Made by a program: the position numbers and the translations under genes
The notes under the pieces: generated by a model
Databases searched by the model: none
The model's input: the letters and a program-made list of their open reading frames with translations, nothing else
Told to the model about the DNA's origin: nothing
Assembly (NCBI RefSeq): GCF_028823665.1
Contig: NZ_JAPEHV010000006.1
Span: forward strand, 124,001-188,000
DNA: 64,000 bases
Direction: 5' to 3'
Origin: Microbacterium sp. C7(2022)
Lineage (GTDB): Bacteria > Actinomycetota > Actinomycetes > Actinomycetales > Microbacteriaceae
Shown: in pieces, positions 42,808 through 52,413 of the stretch
How the letters are laid out: each line of letters opens with the position of its first letter
Numbering within the stretch: the stretch's first letter is position 1

Positions 42808-45657
42808 TCAGTCTGTGGGCAGGACGATCCGCTTCGCGTCAGCTCCCGCCCGCAGCAGCCAGGCCCGACCTCGACCTGCCTCAAGGAACGGGGGAAGAGC
42901 GCGTTGCCCCGCAAGCAAACGGAACTCGGGTGCGCAGGACGCATCGATCACGAAGTCGTGCTCGCCCCGAAGCTCTGTCAAAAGTCGCCAATGACGTTGC
43001 CACTCATCCGGCTCACCGACCACCAGCACGCGCTCATCGGAGACCTCAGCCCGCTGCGCGTAATCGTCGACGCCGCACACGATCACACCATGACGTTGCC
43101 ACTGGCTGAGCGCCTGTCTCGCGGCGGGCGACCTGCGCGCCACGAAACCGGTCAGCAGACCTTCTGGTGACCATTCCGGGAACGGCAACGCGACCGACTC
43201 AGTGCGCTCCCGAGGTGCGCTACGCGCCACCTGTATCGGCACGCCTCGGTGAATCGCGCGGCCGGGGGGCGCGTCCGGCGCGTAGTGCTCGGCTTCCCCT
43301 CCCGCCGCCAGGTGCTCGCCGCGCGAGGCCATAGGCAGGATCACGCGGTGCGGAAACAGATCGGCGACGCGCGCGATGGCTCCCGTGAGGCGCTGTGCGC
43401 TGGCAACGACGAGCTGTCCCCGCCCTCCCGCTCCTCGGACCACCTCTTCGAGGAGCTCTACCACTGCCGGTGCGTACTCCGCGCCGAACCGGGGAGGAAT
43501 CGTGTCGAGGTCATCGATGACCACCATCGTTCCGCTCGCGGGAGGACGATCGACGAGTTCGGATAGAACATCCCATGTGTGTTCGGCCGAGCGCGGCACC
43601 CACACGACGTCGCCGGGCGCCTGCGACGCGACCAGTGCGAGCGCGTTCGATTTGCCCTTTGCCGGCGCACCGAGGAACAGGATGCCCCGATCGGTGACGT
43701 CCACGCCGACTGGCCCCTGGTGTTGACGCGCGGGCTCGTCGGCCAGGCCCAGGAGGATGCCGGGGGCATCGGGAAAGCGCGTGCGCAGCTCAGCGAGGGA
43801 CACCTCACGTGGCAACTCGGGCAGCCACGGGCGCTTGGGTTGCGCACCGCCCCGGTCTCGTACCGCGTCGACGTCCGCCTGGTGGGACAGCGCGACACGA
43901 AGGCTGTGGCACCGAACGTCTGCCGCACGGCGGACGAGGGCGCGGCCGCGGCCGGATTCCCCGCCCGGCAGCGCGGCGGCATCCTCCACCCCGAGAATCG
44001 CGCGGCTATCTGCCGGGTCGGTCACACGCAAACTCACACGTAGCGGGCAGTTCGCCAGAAGGTTGTCTCGCACGACTCCTGTGATGCGCTGAGTGCCGAG
44101 GATCAAATGGATGCCGAGTGCTCGACCGCGCGCGGCCACATCTGTGAACACGGCATGCAGTTCAGGATGGTCGCCCAGCAGAGCGGCGAACTCGTCGACC
44201 ACGACCACGAGTCGCGCGAGCTCGACCCGAGGGTCGCGCACATCTCGTGCCCCGGCGCGAGCGATAACCGCCTCACGCCACCGTACCTCGGCGCGCAAGC
44301 TCTCAATCGCCCTGCGTGCTCCCGTACCGTCGAGGTCGGTGATCACACCCGTCACGTGTGGCACGTCGATCAGGCAGTCGAACGCAGTCCCGCCCTTGAA
44401 GTCCGCCAGGAGAAAGTTCACCTCGGCGGTGGAGTACGTCGCACTGAGGGAAAGGACCCATGTGATCAGCAGTTCGCTCTTCCCGGAGCCGGTGACACCG
44501 GCCACCACGGCATGAGGGCCGTCGCTCACCAGGTCGAGGACGAGCACGCCCTCCTCGCCGCGCCCCAGTGCTGCAGCAAGTGTTCCGGATGCAGCGCGGG
44601 AGCCCTCCGCCAGCACATCGCCAAGCATCACCGGTGCCGCGCCGCCGACGTCCCCTGCCCACGTGAGCTCAGCTCGCTGGTCGAGGACCCGCGCGAAGGC
44701 GCCCGCTTGCTCTGCGCTCAGCGCCTCAAGCGAGAGAGATATTCGACTGCCCGCTGCTTCCAGCCAGGCCACGCGCGGTTCACGGGCGGTGACCACGGCG
44801 GCGCATCGGGGCGGGAGCGGATCACCTGGCCGCGCACGAGCGAACACGATGTCGGCGTCCGGCACGGCACCGCCGGGTGAGACCAAGGCAAGCGTCCGCT
44901 GCGCGTGGAATCGCGGATCGCAGTGAGGAAGATGTGCGGCCCACGAATGCTCCCCGGAAAGATCAGCCGTGATGCGGAGGACGTCGGGCGGCACGATCGC
45001 GCACACCTGCATCACCCACGCTCGGAGAACGGCAGCCGCAAGAGGGTCCGGCCCGAGCACCACCGCTCCCCCGCGAGTCGATGCTAGGACGGGTGCGTCC
45101 GCCAGCGAGCTTGCGCGTTGACGCAGCCGAAGGGAGTCCGGATCGCTGCCGCCCCCGCTCGTGCGGACAGAGCTCGGTACCGCACCACGGCCAATCACGA
45201 AAACGTCTGCGCGCTCGGGCGTCGCGCGCCAAATCTCTGCGTCATCGGCCGCGATCGCCGCGATGTCGGGGTGGTGAGCCCACTGACGGCGGCGCTCGTG
45301 CACGTGCCGACGTTCGATACAGGCTTCAATCTCGGCGCGGCGGGTCGCGGCATCCGCTTCAGCTCTTCGCCTTCCCCGCCGCGCGCCCCGTGCCGCATCC
45401 ACCTGCGCCGCTACCGCGATCAATGGGCCCAGGAGCGCAAACCACAGCATCATCGGCGAACCCGTCACGACCCACAGCACCACGGCGCCGATCAGCGGAA
45501 CGATGGAAGCGATCAGCGGCAGCGGCGGTCGCGGCGGCGCCGTCCACGGCTCTGGCAGGGCGAGGATCTCATCCTCGTGATCATCGTGTACCAGCGCGTC
45601 GAACGTCAACGAAGACGCACGATGTCCGGCGGGAGCGGGAGGGAACGAAGGAGGCAC
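42808..45657 (-). CDS. FtsK/SpoIIIE (EccC-like) membrane ATPase
   Basis: 949 aa. Two membrane helices (residues ~46-85) are followed by a long linker and two RecA-like domains. Domain 1 has an intact P-loop GVTGSGKSE (387-395), LLADFKGGTAF and Walker B LVVVVDEFAALLGDHPE (483-499). Domain 2 has a degenerate P-loop GAPAKGKS (663-670) and VVIDDLD. Layout matches the EccC ATPase of type VII secretion, but with two rather than three ATPase modules. No WXG100 substrates or other T7SS genes are nearby. GTG start without a clear ribosome site. It follows the PP2C gene by 93 nt. Confidence 0.87.
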   Translation of the reverse strand: MPPSFPPAPAGHRASSLTFDALVHDDHEDEILALPEPWTAPPRPPLPLIASIVPLIGAVVLWVVTGSPMMLWFALLGPLIAVAAQVDAARGARRGRRRAEADAATRRAEIEACIERRHVHERRRQWAHHPDIAAIAADDAEIWRATPERADVFVIGRGAVPSSVRTSGGGSDPDSLRLRQRASSLADAPVLASTRGGAVVLGPDPLAAAVLRAWVMQVCAIVPPDVLRITADLSGEHSWAAHLPHCDPRFHAQRTLALVSPGGAVPDADIVFARARPGDPLPPRCAAVVTAREPRVAWLEAAGSRISLSLEALSAEQAGAFARVLDQRAELTWAGDVGGAAPVMLGDVLAEGSRAASGTLAAALGRGEEGVLVLDLVSDGPHAVVAGVTGSGKSELLITWVLSLSATYSTAEVNFLLADFKGGTAFDCLIDVPHVTGVITDLDGTGARRAIESLRAEVRWREAVIARAGARDVRDPRVELARLVVVVDEFAALLGDHPELHAVFTDVAARGRALGIHLILGTQRITGVVRDNLLANCPLRVSLRVTDPADSRAILGVEDAAALPGGESGRGRALVRRAADVRCHSLRVALSHQADVDAVRDRGGAQPKRPWLPELPREVSLAELRTRFPDAPGILLGLADEPARQHQGPVGVDVTDRGILFLGAPAKGKSNALALVASQAPGDVVWVPRSAEHTWDVLSELVDRPPASGTMVVIDDLDTIPPRFGAEYAPAVVELLEEVVRGAGGRGQLVVASAQRLTGAIARVADLFPHRVILPMASRGEHLAAGGEAEHYAPDAPPGRAIHRGVPIQVARSAPRERTESVALPFPEWSPEGLLTGFVARRSPAARQALSQWQRHGVIVCGVDDYAQRAEVSDERVLVVGEPDEWQRHWRLLTELRGEHDFVIDASCAPEFRLLAGQRALPPFLEAGRGRAWLLRAGADAKRIVLPTD

Positions 45658-45750
45658 CCGCCCAGTTCAGCGGAGACGGGAACCGATGATCGGGAGTCCG
45701 TTGCCGCTGTGGATAACACGCCGCGTACGGCGCGTTGGGGAGGAGCCTGC

Positions 45751-46536
45751 TCAGTCGTCGGACGCGTCCGCCGACGTGGTGACATCGAGAACGATGATGG
45801 TGATGTTGTCGCGGCCACCGTTCTCCAGCGCGGCGCTCAACATCGCATCGACCGCGTCGGCGGGGTCGGTGTTCTCTTCGAGAAAGTGCCGGATGCCGTA
45901 GTCAGTGAGCTCCTTGGTGAGACCATCGGAACACACCACGAAACGATCCCCGTCGACGATGTCGAGCTTGACGTAGTCGGGCGTGACGCCGTCTGTGGGG
46001 CCGACAGCGCGAGTGATCACGTTGCCATACGGGTGGTTCTCGGCCTCTTCCGGGCTGAGCCGCCCCGACGCGATCAGCTCCTGCACAACGGAATGGTCAG
46101 TGGTGATCTGGACGATTGCGCCGTCGCGTACTAGATACACACGAGAGTCGCCGATGTTCAGAGTGACCCAGTGCGGTTGCGTGTCGACAGAATCCAAGTA
46201 GACACCGGTGACGGTCGTTCCCGTGCCGTCATCGGTCGCCTCCGGATGTGCGGCGATATCTCTGACCGCCAGCGTGAGTGCCTTCTCGATGGCTTTGGGA
46301 GTGACTGCCCCCGCGGCCGCAACGGCTTTCAACCGCTCGATCGTGCTCGCGCTCGCAATCTCACCGCCGACGTGCCCACCCATGCCGTCTGCGACGACGA
46401 AGAGCGGGTACTCCGCGAAGACTGCGTCCTGGTTCACCTCGCGACGCTTGCCCGTGTCTGTGACGGATGCCCAATTCAGGTGAACCGGTCCTCTGGCAGT
46501 CTCGACAGAGGCGGAGTGGGTGGACACTTCGGGCAT
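45751..46536 (-). CDS. PP2C family serine/threonine phosphatase
   Basis: 261 aa. Metal-dependent phosphatase for Ser/Thr phosphoproteins. Metal-binding motifs are NQDAVF, VVADGMGGHVGGEIAS, VVCSDGLTKELTD and GGRDNITIIVLDV. No membrane segment. The start at MPEVSTHSAS is supported by GGGGGAGGAA upstream; an ATG nine codons earlier is not. Lies between the ABC exporter pair and the EccC-like ATPase on the same strand. Confidence 0.93.
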   Translation of the reverse strand: MPEVSTHSASVETARGPVHLNWASVTDTGKRREVNQDAVFAEYPLFVVADGMGGHVGGEIASASTIERLKAVAAAGAVTPKAIEKALTLAVRDIAAHPEATDDGTGTTVTGVYLDSVDTQPHWVTLNIGDSRVYLVRDGAIVQITTDHSVVQELIASGRLSPEEAENHPYGNVITRAVGPTDGVTPDYVKLDIVDGDRFVVCSDGLTKELTDYGIRHFLEENTDPADAVDAMLSAALENGGRDNITIIVLDVTTSADASDD

Positions 46537-46593
46537 GCCGTGTTCCTCCCCCTCAGTGGTCACTGCCGCAACGCCAGTCGACGCCGCGCGTCC

Positions 46594-48642
46594 TCACATC
46601 CTAGTGGGTACGTCTTCGCCTCCCTGGTCTGTGACGTCGTCCGGCGTGCCCACGGCTCCGGCAACGATGTCGAGCGCACCCGTGGGAGGGTCCTCCTCCA
46701 TGGCGGCTTCGAACTGGGCGTTGTACAGCCGCCAGTACGCGCCGCGGGCCTGAAGCAACTCGTCGTGCGTGCCCTGCTCCACGATTGCGCCGCTCTCCAT
46801 CACAAGGATGAGGTCCGCGTCGCGAATCGTCGACAACCGGTGAGCGATCACGAACGCGGTGCGATCCGCGCGGAGGCGTGACATCGCCCGCTGGATCAAG
46901 AGTTCGGTGCGAGTGTCGACCGAACTCGTCGCTTCGTCCAGGATCAGGATGCGCGGGTCGGCGAGGAAGGCACGAGCGATGGTGACCAGCTGCCGCTCAC
47001 CGACGCTGAGGTTGGTCGCATCGTCGTCGAGCATCGTGTCGTACCCGTCTGGGAGGGCATGGACGAAACGGTTGACGTATGCCGCGGTCGCCGCAGCGAT
47101 GAGCTCTTCCTCCGTCGCCCCGGGCCGACCGTATGCGATGTTCTCCCGAATCGTGCCTGAGAAGAGCCACGTATCCTGCAGGACCATCCCGGTGCGTGCA
47201 CGTAAGTCATCGCGCGTCATCGCCTGCGTGTCGACTCCGTCCAACAAGATTCGACCGGAGTCCACATCGTAGAAGCGCATGATGAGGTTCACCAGTGTCG
47301 TCTTGCCGGCGCCGGTGGGTCCCACAATGGCGACGGTGCTTCCGGGCGTAGCCTCGAGCGACAGCGAGTCGATGAGCGGCTTGTCGGCCACGTACCGGAA
47401 TGCCACGTCCTCGAACGTCAAGCGACCAGCGTCGGCCGCTGCCGTCTCCGGTTCGGCTGCGTCGGGCTCCTGCTCCGGTTCATCGAGCAGTTCGAAGACA
47501 CGCTCGGCGCTGGCCACGCCCGATTGCAGCAAATTCGCCATCGACCCGAGTTGGCTGAGGGGCTGCGTGAACTGCCGAGAGTACTGGATGAACGCTTGCA
47601 CGTCTCCGATCGAGATCAGGCCGCCCGCAACCTGCAATCCGCCCACAACCGCGATCGCGACGTACGAGAGATTGCCGACGAACATCATCGAAGGCATGAT
47701 GATGCCCGAGATGAACTGAGCGCCGAAACTCGCCTTGTAGAGTTCTTCGTTCTCAGCGCGGAATGCTTCTTCTGCTTCTCGCTGGTGCCCGAAGGTCTTC
47801 ACGATCGCGTGCCCCGAGTACGTCTCCTCGACGCGTGCGTTGAGGATGCCCGTGCTCTTCCACTGGGCAACGAAGAGCTTCTGCGACCGCCGCGCGACCA
47901 GAACGGTGATCAGGATCGTCACCGGGATCGTCACCAGCGCAATCACCGCGAGAAGCGGAGAGATGATGAACATCATCACCATCACGCCCACCACCGTCAG
48001 GAGCGATACCACCACCTGAGACAGGGTCTGCTGCATCGTCTGACCGATGTTGTCGACGTCGTTCGTGACCCGGCTGAGCAACTCGCCTCGTTGTACGCGA
48101 TCGAAGTAGGACAGCGGAAGACGGTGCACCTTCTCTTCCACCTGCAACCGCAGGCGATGCATCGCTCGCTGAACGATGCCGTTGAGAATCCGAGCCTGGA
48201 GCCATCCGAACAGTGCTGCGAAGACATACACGGCAAGGACGAACGCCAGGATCCACGCCAGCGACGAGAAGTCGATTCCCGCGCCGGGAGTGAAGTCCAT
48301 CGCCGACAGCATGTCGGCCTGCTCCTGCTGGCCGGCAGCTTCGAGACCTGCGATCACTTCGGCTTTCGTTGCGTTCGCCGGCACCTGCAACGACACGAAG
48401 CCCGCGAAGACGATGTTCGTGCCCTCACCGAGAAGCTTGGGTCCGGTGACGGACAGCCCGACGGAAAGCACACCAAGCACGAGGACGAGGATCACCTGCG
48501 GGAGATCCGTGCGCAGTGTCCCGAGGAGCCGCTTCGCGCTGGGGCCGAAGTTCTGCGCCTTGGAAACGGGAGCGAGGTTGGTGCTACCGGGCCCTCGGCC
48601 GCCTCCCGGGCCGCGAGCGGGTGCCGTGTTGTTGCCGCTCAT
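46594..48642 (-). CDS. ABC exporter, fused permease and ATPase (half-transporter B)
   Basis: 682 aa. An N-terminal Gly/Pro-rich stretch, six membrane helices and a C-terminal nucleotide-binding domain: Walker A GPTGAGKT, signature LSVGERQ (non-canonical), Walker B LILDEATSS with catalytic Glu, H-loop AHRLS. It also has a long extracytoplasmic loop between helices 1 and 2 (~residues 70-130). Overlaps the preceding ABC gene by ATGA. With its partner it forms a heterodimeric multidrug-type exporter; the substrate is unknown. Confidence 0.93.
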   Translation of the reverse strand: MSGNNTAPARGPGGGRGPGSTNLAPVSKAQNFGPSAKRLLGTLRTDLPQVILVLVLGVLSVGLSVTGPKLLGEGTNIVFAGFVSLQVPANATKAEVIAGLEAAGQQEQADMLSAMDFTPGAGIDFSSLAWILAFVLAVYVFAALFGWLQARILNGIVQRAMHRLRLQVEEKVHRLPLSYFDRVQRGELLSRVTNDVDNIGQTMQQTLSQVVVSLLTVVGVMVMMFIISPLLAVIALVTIPVTILITVLVARRSQKLFVAQWKSTGILNARVEETYSGHAIVKTFGHQREAEEAFRAENEELYKASFGAQFISGIIMPSMMFVGNLSYVAIAVVGGLQVAGGLISIGDVQAFIQYSRQFTQPLSQLGSMANLLQSGVASAERVFELLDEPEQEPDAAEPETAAADAGRLTFEDVAFRYVADKPLIDSLSLEATPGSTVAIVGPTGAGKTTLVNLIMRFYDVDSGRILLDGVDTQAMTRDDLRARTGMVLQDTWLFSGTIRENIAYGRPGATEEELIAAATAAYVNRFVHALPDGYDTMLDDDATNLSVGERQLVTIARAFLADPRILILDEATSSVDTRTELLIQRAMSRLRADRTAFVIAHRLSTIRDADLILVMESGAIVEQGTHDELLQARGAYWRLYNAQFEAAMEEDPPTGALDIVAGAVGTPDDVTDQGGEDVPTRM

Positions 48643-50372
48643 GCCGCCTCCTCCGCCGCGAGCTGGGATTCGACGATCTCGCGGTAAGTCTCACACGACT
48701 CGACCAACTCCTCGTGTGTGCCCAGGCCCACCATGCGCCCGTGATCAAGCACCACGATTTGATCGGCGCCCTGCACAGTCGACACTCGCTGCGCAACAAC
48801 CAGTCGGGTAGCGTCGGGAAGTTGCCGGTCCAAAGCTCGGCGGAGCGCGGCATCCGTCCGCAGATCCAGGGCTGAGAAAGAGTCATCGAACACGTACACG
48901 GCTGGCTGCTTCACAAGTGCCCGCGCAATCGCCAAGCGCTGGCGCTGGCCACCCGACACGTTGGTGCCGCCCTGTGCGATCGGCGCGTCGAGTCCCTCGG
49001 GCAACTCCTCGACGAAGTCGCGTCCTTGCGCGATCTCGAGCGCGCGCCACAACTCGTCGTCCGAGGCGTCGCTGCGTCCATAGCGGAGATTGTCGGCAAT
49101 CGTGCCCGAGAACAGAAATGCCCGCTGCGGGACAAGTCCGATGCGCCGCCAGAGCTCGTCCGGGTCATACTCCCGGACATCCACGCCGTCGATGGTCACC
49201 GAACCCGAAGTGACGTCGAACAATCGCGGCACCAGGCCGATCAGAGTGGACTTCCCCGCGCCAGTGGACCCGATGATCGCGGTGGTCGTGCCCGGCTCAA
49301 CGGTGAAGCTGATGCCGTGGAGAACCGCATCGTCAGCGCCCGGGTAGGCAAAGTCGACGTCGCGGAACTCGATGCGTCCCTGCACAATGGGAGTGGAGGA
49401 TGCCGCGAGGGGCGCGGCCACGGACGGGGCCGTGTCGAGCACTTCGCCGATACGGTTCGCGCAGACCGCGGCGCGAGGAATCATCACAAACATGAACGTG
49501 GCCATCATCACGCCCATCAGAATCTGCATCAGGTACGTGAGAAAGGCGAAGAGCGTGCCGATCTCGACGCCGCTGTTCTGAACCTCGAATGCCCCGAACC
49601 AGATCACGGCAACGCTCGAGACGTTCATGACCAGCATGACGGCGGGGAACATCAGTGCCATCAGGTTTCCCGCCCGCAGTGCGGTGTCCATCACGTCATC
49701 ACTGGCCGCCGTGAATCGCGTGCGTTCCTCGCCCTCCCGCACGAATGCGCGCACCACGCGGATCCCGGTGAGCTGCTCTCTCATGATCTGGTTGACCCGG
49801 TCGATGCGCTTCTGCATTTGAGTGAATGCCGGGACCATTCGCCAGACGATCAAGCCGACGATGATGAGCAGGATCGGGATCGCGACTGCCATCAGCCACG
49901 AGAGTCCCGCGTCCTGCTGTACCGCCATGATCACGCCTCCGATGGCCAGCATCGGCGCCGAGATCATGAGGGTCGCCGACACCTGCACGAGCATCTGCAC
50001 CTGCTGAACATCGTTGGTGTTCCGCGTGATCAGTGACGGCGGGCCGAACTGGCCCACCTCTCGCTGAGAGAATGCGACCACCCGGTGAAACAGGTCACTG
50101 CGCAGGTCCCGTCCCATTCCCATCGCAAGACGCGATCCGAAGTACACGGCAACGATGGCGCATATGACCTGAACGACGCTGATCGCCAGCATGACACCGC
50201 CGGTCGACCAAATGTAGGGGATGTCGCCGGTGACGACGCCGTTGTCGATGATGTCGGCATTCAGCGTCGGCAAGAGCAGCGAGGCAATCGACTGCGCGAG
50301 TTGAAAAATGACCACGGCAACGATCAGGGGCCATGCGGGTCTGAGGTAGCGAACGAGGAGAGTGCCGAGCAC
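48639..50372 (-). CDS. ABC exporter, fused permease and ATPase (half-transporter A)
   Basis: 577 aa, GTG start with AAAGGA upstream. Six membrane helices then a nucleotide-binding domain: Walker A GSTGAGKS, canonical-type signature VSGGQRQ, and Walker B VYVFDDSFSALD in which the catalytic Glu is Asp. With partner B this gives one consensus ATP site (B Walker motifs plus A signature) and one degenerate site, the pattern of TM287/288-type heterodimers. First gene of a possible four-gene run with B, PP2C and the EccC-like ATPase. Confidence 0.93.
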   Translation of the reverse strand: MLGTLLVRYLRPAWPLIVAVVIFQLAQSIASLLLPTLNADIIDNGVVTGDIPYIWSTGGVMLAISVVQVICAIVAVYFGSRLAMGMGRDLRSDLFHRVVAFSQREVGQFGPPSLITRNTNDVQQVQMLVQVSATLMISAPMLAIGGVIMAVQQDAGLSWLMAVAIPILLIIVGLIVWRMVPAFTQMQKRIDRVNQIMREQLTGIRVVRAFVREGEERTRFTAASDDVMDTALRAGNLMALMFPAVMLVMNVSSVAVIWFGAFEVQNSGVEIGTLFAFLTYLMQILMGVMMATFMFVMIPRAAVCANRIGEVLDTAPSVAAPLAASSTPIVQGRIEFRDVDFAYPGADDAVLHGISFTVEPGTTTAIIGSTGAGKSTLIGLVPRLFDVTSGSVTIDGVDVREYDPDELWRRIGLVPQRAFLFSGTIADNLRYGRSDASDDELWRALEIAQGRDFVEELPEGLDAPIAQGGTNVSGGQRQRLAIARALVKQPAVYVFDDSFSALDLRTDAALRRALDRQLPDATRLVVAQRVSTVQGADQIVVLDHGRMVGLGTHEELVESCETYREIVESQLAAEEAA

Positions 50373-50426
50373 GGCTATCCTTTCTCGCGCGCGTGTGCTC
50401 CGCCACTGCGGTTTGCGCGCACACAG

Positions 50427-50456
50427 ACGTTACGCCCGTTGTCGGACATCGAACAA
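50427..50456 (-). promoter_or_regulatory. Possible promoter of the ABC exporter operon
   Basis: On the minus strand TTGTTC (50451-50456), an 18-nt spacer and TAACGT (50427-50432), about 50 nt upstream of GTG 50372. A leadered promoter, in contrast to the TANNNT-N6 starts. Weak -35 match. Confidence 0.35.
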
Positions 50457-50481
50457 ACGCGCCGCGCCAGATCGCGCGAGA

Positions 50482-51480
50482 TCAGACCTTGGCGCCGGGA
50501 TCCTCAGGCAGCGGGAAGAGAGCGTCGATCTCGCTCAGTTCCTCCGAGGTGGGCGTCCACGCCGTCGCCGCGGCGGCGTTGGCGCGCACCTGGTCTGCGC
50601 TCGTAGCGCCGGCGATCACGCTCGATATCGACGGTTGTGCGAGGAGCCAGCCGTACGTGGCTTGCAGCATGGTGATCCCGCGCGAATCGCAGAATGCGCG
50701 GTAGGCATCGAGCGCATCCCATGGTGCGTCCTGCCACACGTGGGGCCGCTGGCGAGAAATCCGGGAGTCCTCCGGCGCGTGCTCGCGCGTGAACTTTCCG
50801 GTGAGGAGGCCGTTGTGCAGAGGGAAGAACGGGAAGAACCCCAGGCCGAACCGGCTGACCGCAGGGAGGACTTCACGCTCCGCCGCGCGTGCCAACAGGC
50901 TGTAGTGATTCTGCGCCGAGATGAACGGCACCTCATGACGTGCCGCTGCCACGTAGTGCGCTTCCGCGATCTGCCAACCTGACAGATTCGAATGCCCGAC
51001 GTAGCGCACCTTCCCCTCACGCACCAGGTCGCCGAGCACGCTCAGAGTCTCGTCAATCGGCGTGTGCGGGTCCGGAGTGTGCAATTGGTAGAGGTCGATC
51101 CACTCCGTACGCAGCCGGGTGAGCGACCCTTCGACCGCACGCCGCACGTAGCCGCGGGAAGCCTTCGCGCCAGAGGGTGGATACCCCATGTCACGGCCGA
51201 AGTGTCCGAACTTTGTCGCGATCGTCACGCGATCCCGACGCCCCACGAGCGCTTCCCCCATGAGAGTCTCAGACAGCCCCGGATCCTTGCCGTACATGTC
51301 AGCGGTGTCCAGGAATGTCACACCCGAATCGATGGCGGCATCGAGGACCGCCCGTGTGCCATCCAGGCTTTCGGACCGAGTCCCGGTGCGCCCGAAGTTG
51401 TTGCAGCCCAATCCGATCGCCGAAACGGTCAAACCCGATTCTCCGACACGGCGCAGAGGAACTTCGACGGCTTCGCTCAT
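50482..51480 (-). CDS. Aldo/keto reductase
   Basis: 332 aa. NADPH-dependent reductase with TIM-barrel fold. Catalytic tetrad: Asp and Tyr in FLDTADMYG, Lys in IATKFG, His in YQLHTPD. The substrate is unknown. ATG 51480 fixed by TAGCGT-N6. Confidence 0.93.
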   Translation of the reverse strand: MSEAVEVPLRRVGESGLTVSAIGLGCNNFGRTGTRSESLDGTRAVLDAAIDSGVTFLDTADMYGKDPGLSETLMGEALVGRRDRVTIATKFGHFGRDMGYPPSGAKASRGYVRRAVEGSLTRLRTEWIDLYQLHTPDPHTPIDETLSVLGDLVREGKVRYVGHSNLSGWQIAEAHYVAAARHEVPFISAQNHYSLLARAAEREVLPAVSRFGLGFFPFFPLHNGLLTGKFTREHAPEDSRISRQRPHVWQDAPWDALDAYRAFCDSRGITMLQATYGWLLAQPSISSVIAGATSADQVRANAAAATAWTPTSEELSEIDALFPLPEDPGAKV

Positions 51481-51486
51481 ACCCTC

Positions 51487-51492
51487 ACGCTA
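51487..51492 (-). promoter_or_regulatory. -10 box TAGCGT of the aldo/keto reductase gene
   Basis: On the minus strand TAGCGT ends 6 nt before ATG 51480. No ribosome site. Confidence 0.55.
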
Positions 51493-51514
51493 CCGCGACC
51501 CGAGGCCCTCACGT

Positions 51515-51547
51515 CGAATGCCCCTCGCCGTGGGCGAGGGGCATTCG
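51515..51547 (-). terminator. Hairpin terminator after the Pro-rich membrane protein gene
   Basis: 15-bp perfect stem (51515-51529 and 51533-51547, loop GTG) 6 nt past the stop of the minus-strand gene at 51554, and upstream of the reductase promoter. No T-run. Confidence 0.75.
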
Positions 51548-51553
51548 GTCACA

Positions 51554-52306
51554 TCATGCCTTCGGTGGCTCGTTCGCCGGAGGCTCGGTGGCGGGCGGCT
51601 CCGTGGCGGGCGACGTCGAAGGCGGCTCTGCTGCCGGTGGCGGTGCGACCGGCGGCTCGGCGGCGGGCGGCTGATAGACCGGAGGAGCCGCCGGCGGCGC
51701 GGGAGGCTGATTTGCTGCCGCCGGAGGATATGCGCCCGGAGCCGGCGGCGGGTATGCACCGGCAGGGGGCGGATATGCACCAGGAGCGGGCGCGGCGCCG
51801 GCCTGAACAGGGATGCCGTCCCACACCGTGGTGTCTTTCAGGAACGAGTTCGCCCAGGGCGCAGGTGCGACACTCGGGTTCCAGGTCGATCGGCCGAACG
51901 CGAGAATACCCAGCCAAATCAAGGTTCCGATGCCGGGGATGATCCACAGCAGAAGCAATGGCCAGTCCTTCGAGAGCTTCAGCCCGATGCGCCAACCGGC
52001 CATGACGCCGGCGGCGACGGCAGCCAACGACAGAATCCACCCGATGGCGGGAATCTGCCCCAGCAAAGCGGACGCCGCAACGGCGCCCAGCATGACCCAC
52101 GGCGACAGATCTCCGAGCTTCGCGAAGATCATCGTGTTGTACACGGGAACCCACGCCCGCCACTTCCCCTGAACGCCTGCTTTCTCAAACAGCTTCATCA
52201 AGAAAATGGCGCCGATGATGTACCCGGCAAGCGCGAAGATCAGAAGCAGTGGGATCAAGACCAGCCAGAGCGCGACCAGTCCCCCATATCCATAGTCGTA
52301 TTCCAT
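51554..52306 (-). CDS. Membrane protein with Pro-rich tail (DUF5684-like)
   Basis: 250 aa. Three to four membrane helices (residues ~10-36, 70-90, 92-110, 118-138) with the block LMKLFEKAGVQGKWRAWVPVYNTMIF between the first two, as in DUF5684-like proteins. The last ~90 residues are Pro/Ala-rich (AYPPPAGAYPPP, then EPPATEPPANEPP) and probably disordered. Function unknown. GGGAGGT ribosome site. Confidence 0.8.
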   Translation of the reverse strand: MEYDYGYGGLVALWLVLIPLLLIFALAGYIIGAIFLMKLFEKAGVQGKWRAWVPVYNTMIFAKLGDLSPWVMLGAVAASALLGQIPAIGWILSLAAVAAGVMAGWRIGLKLSKDWPLLLLWIIPGIGTLIWLGILAFGRSTWNPSVAPAPWANSFLKDTTVWDGIPVQAGAAPAPGAYPPPAGAYPPPAPGAYPPAAANQPPAPPAAPPVYQPPAAEPPVAPPPAAEPPSTSPATEPPATEPPANEPPKA

Positions 52307-52413
52307 CGGAAGACCTCCCAGACGTGCGCGGTCTACGCCACGCGTGCGACGGGGCCGGCGCCCCGTGCCTCACATGCTAGCGATGCGCCCCGTAGCGTGT
52401 CAGCCCAAAACAC

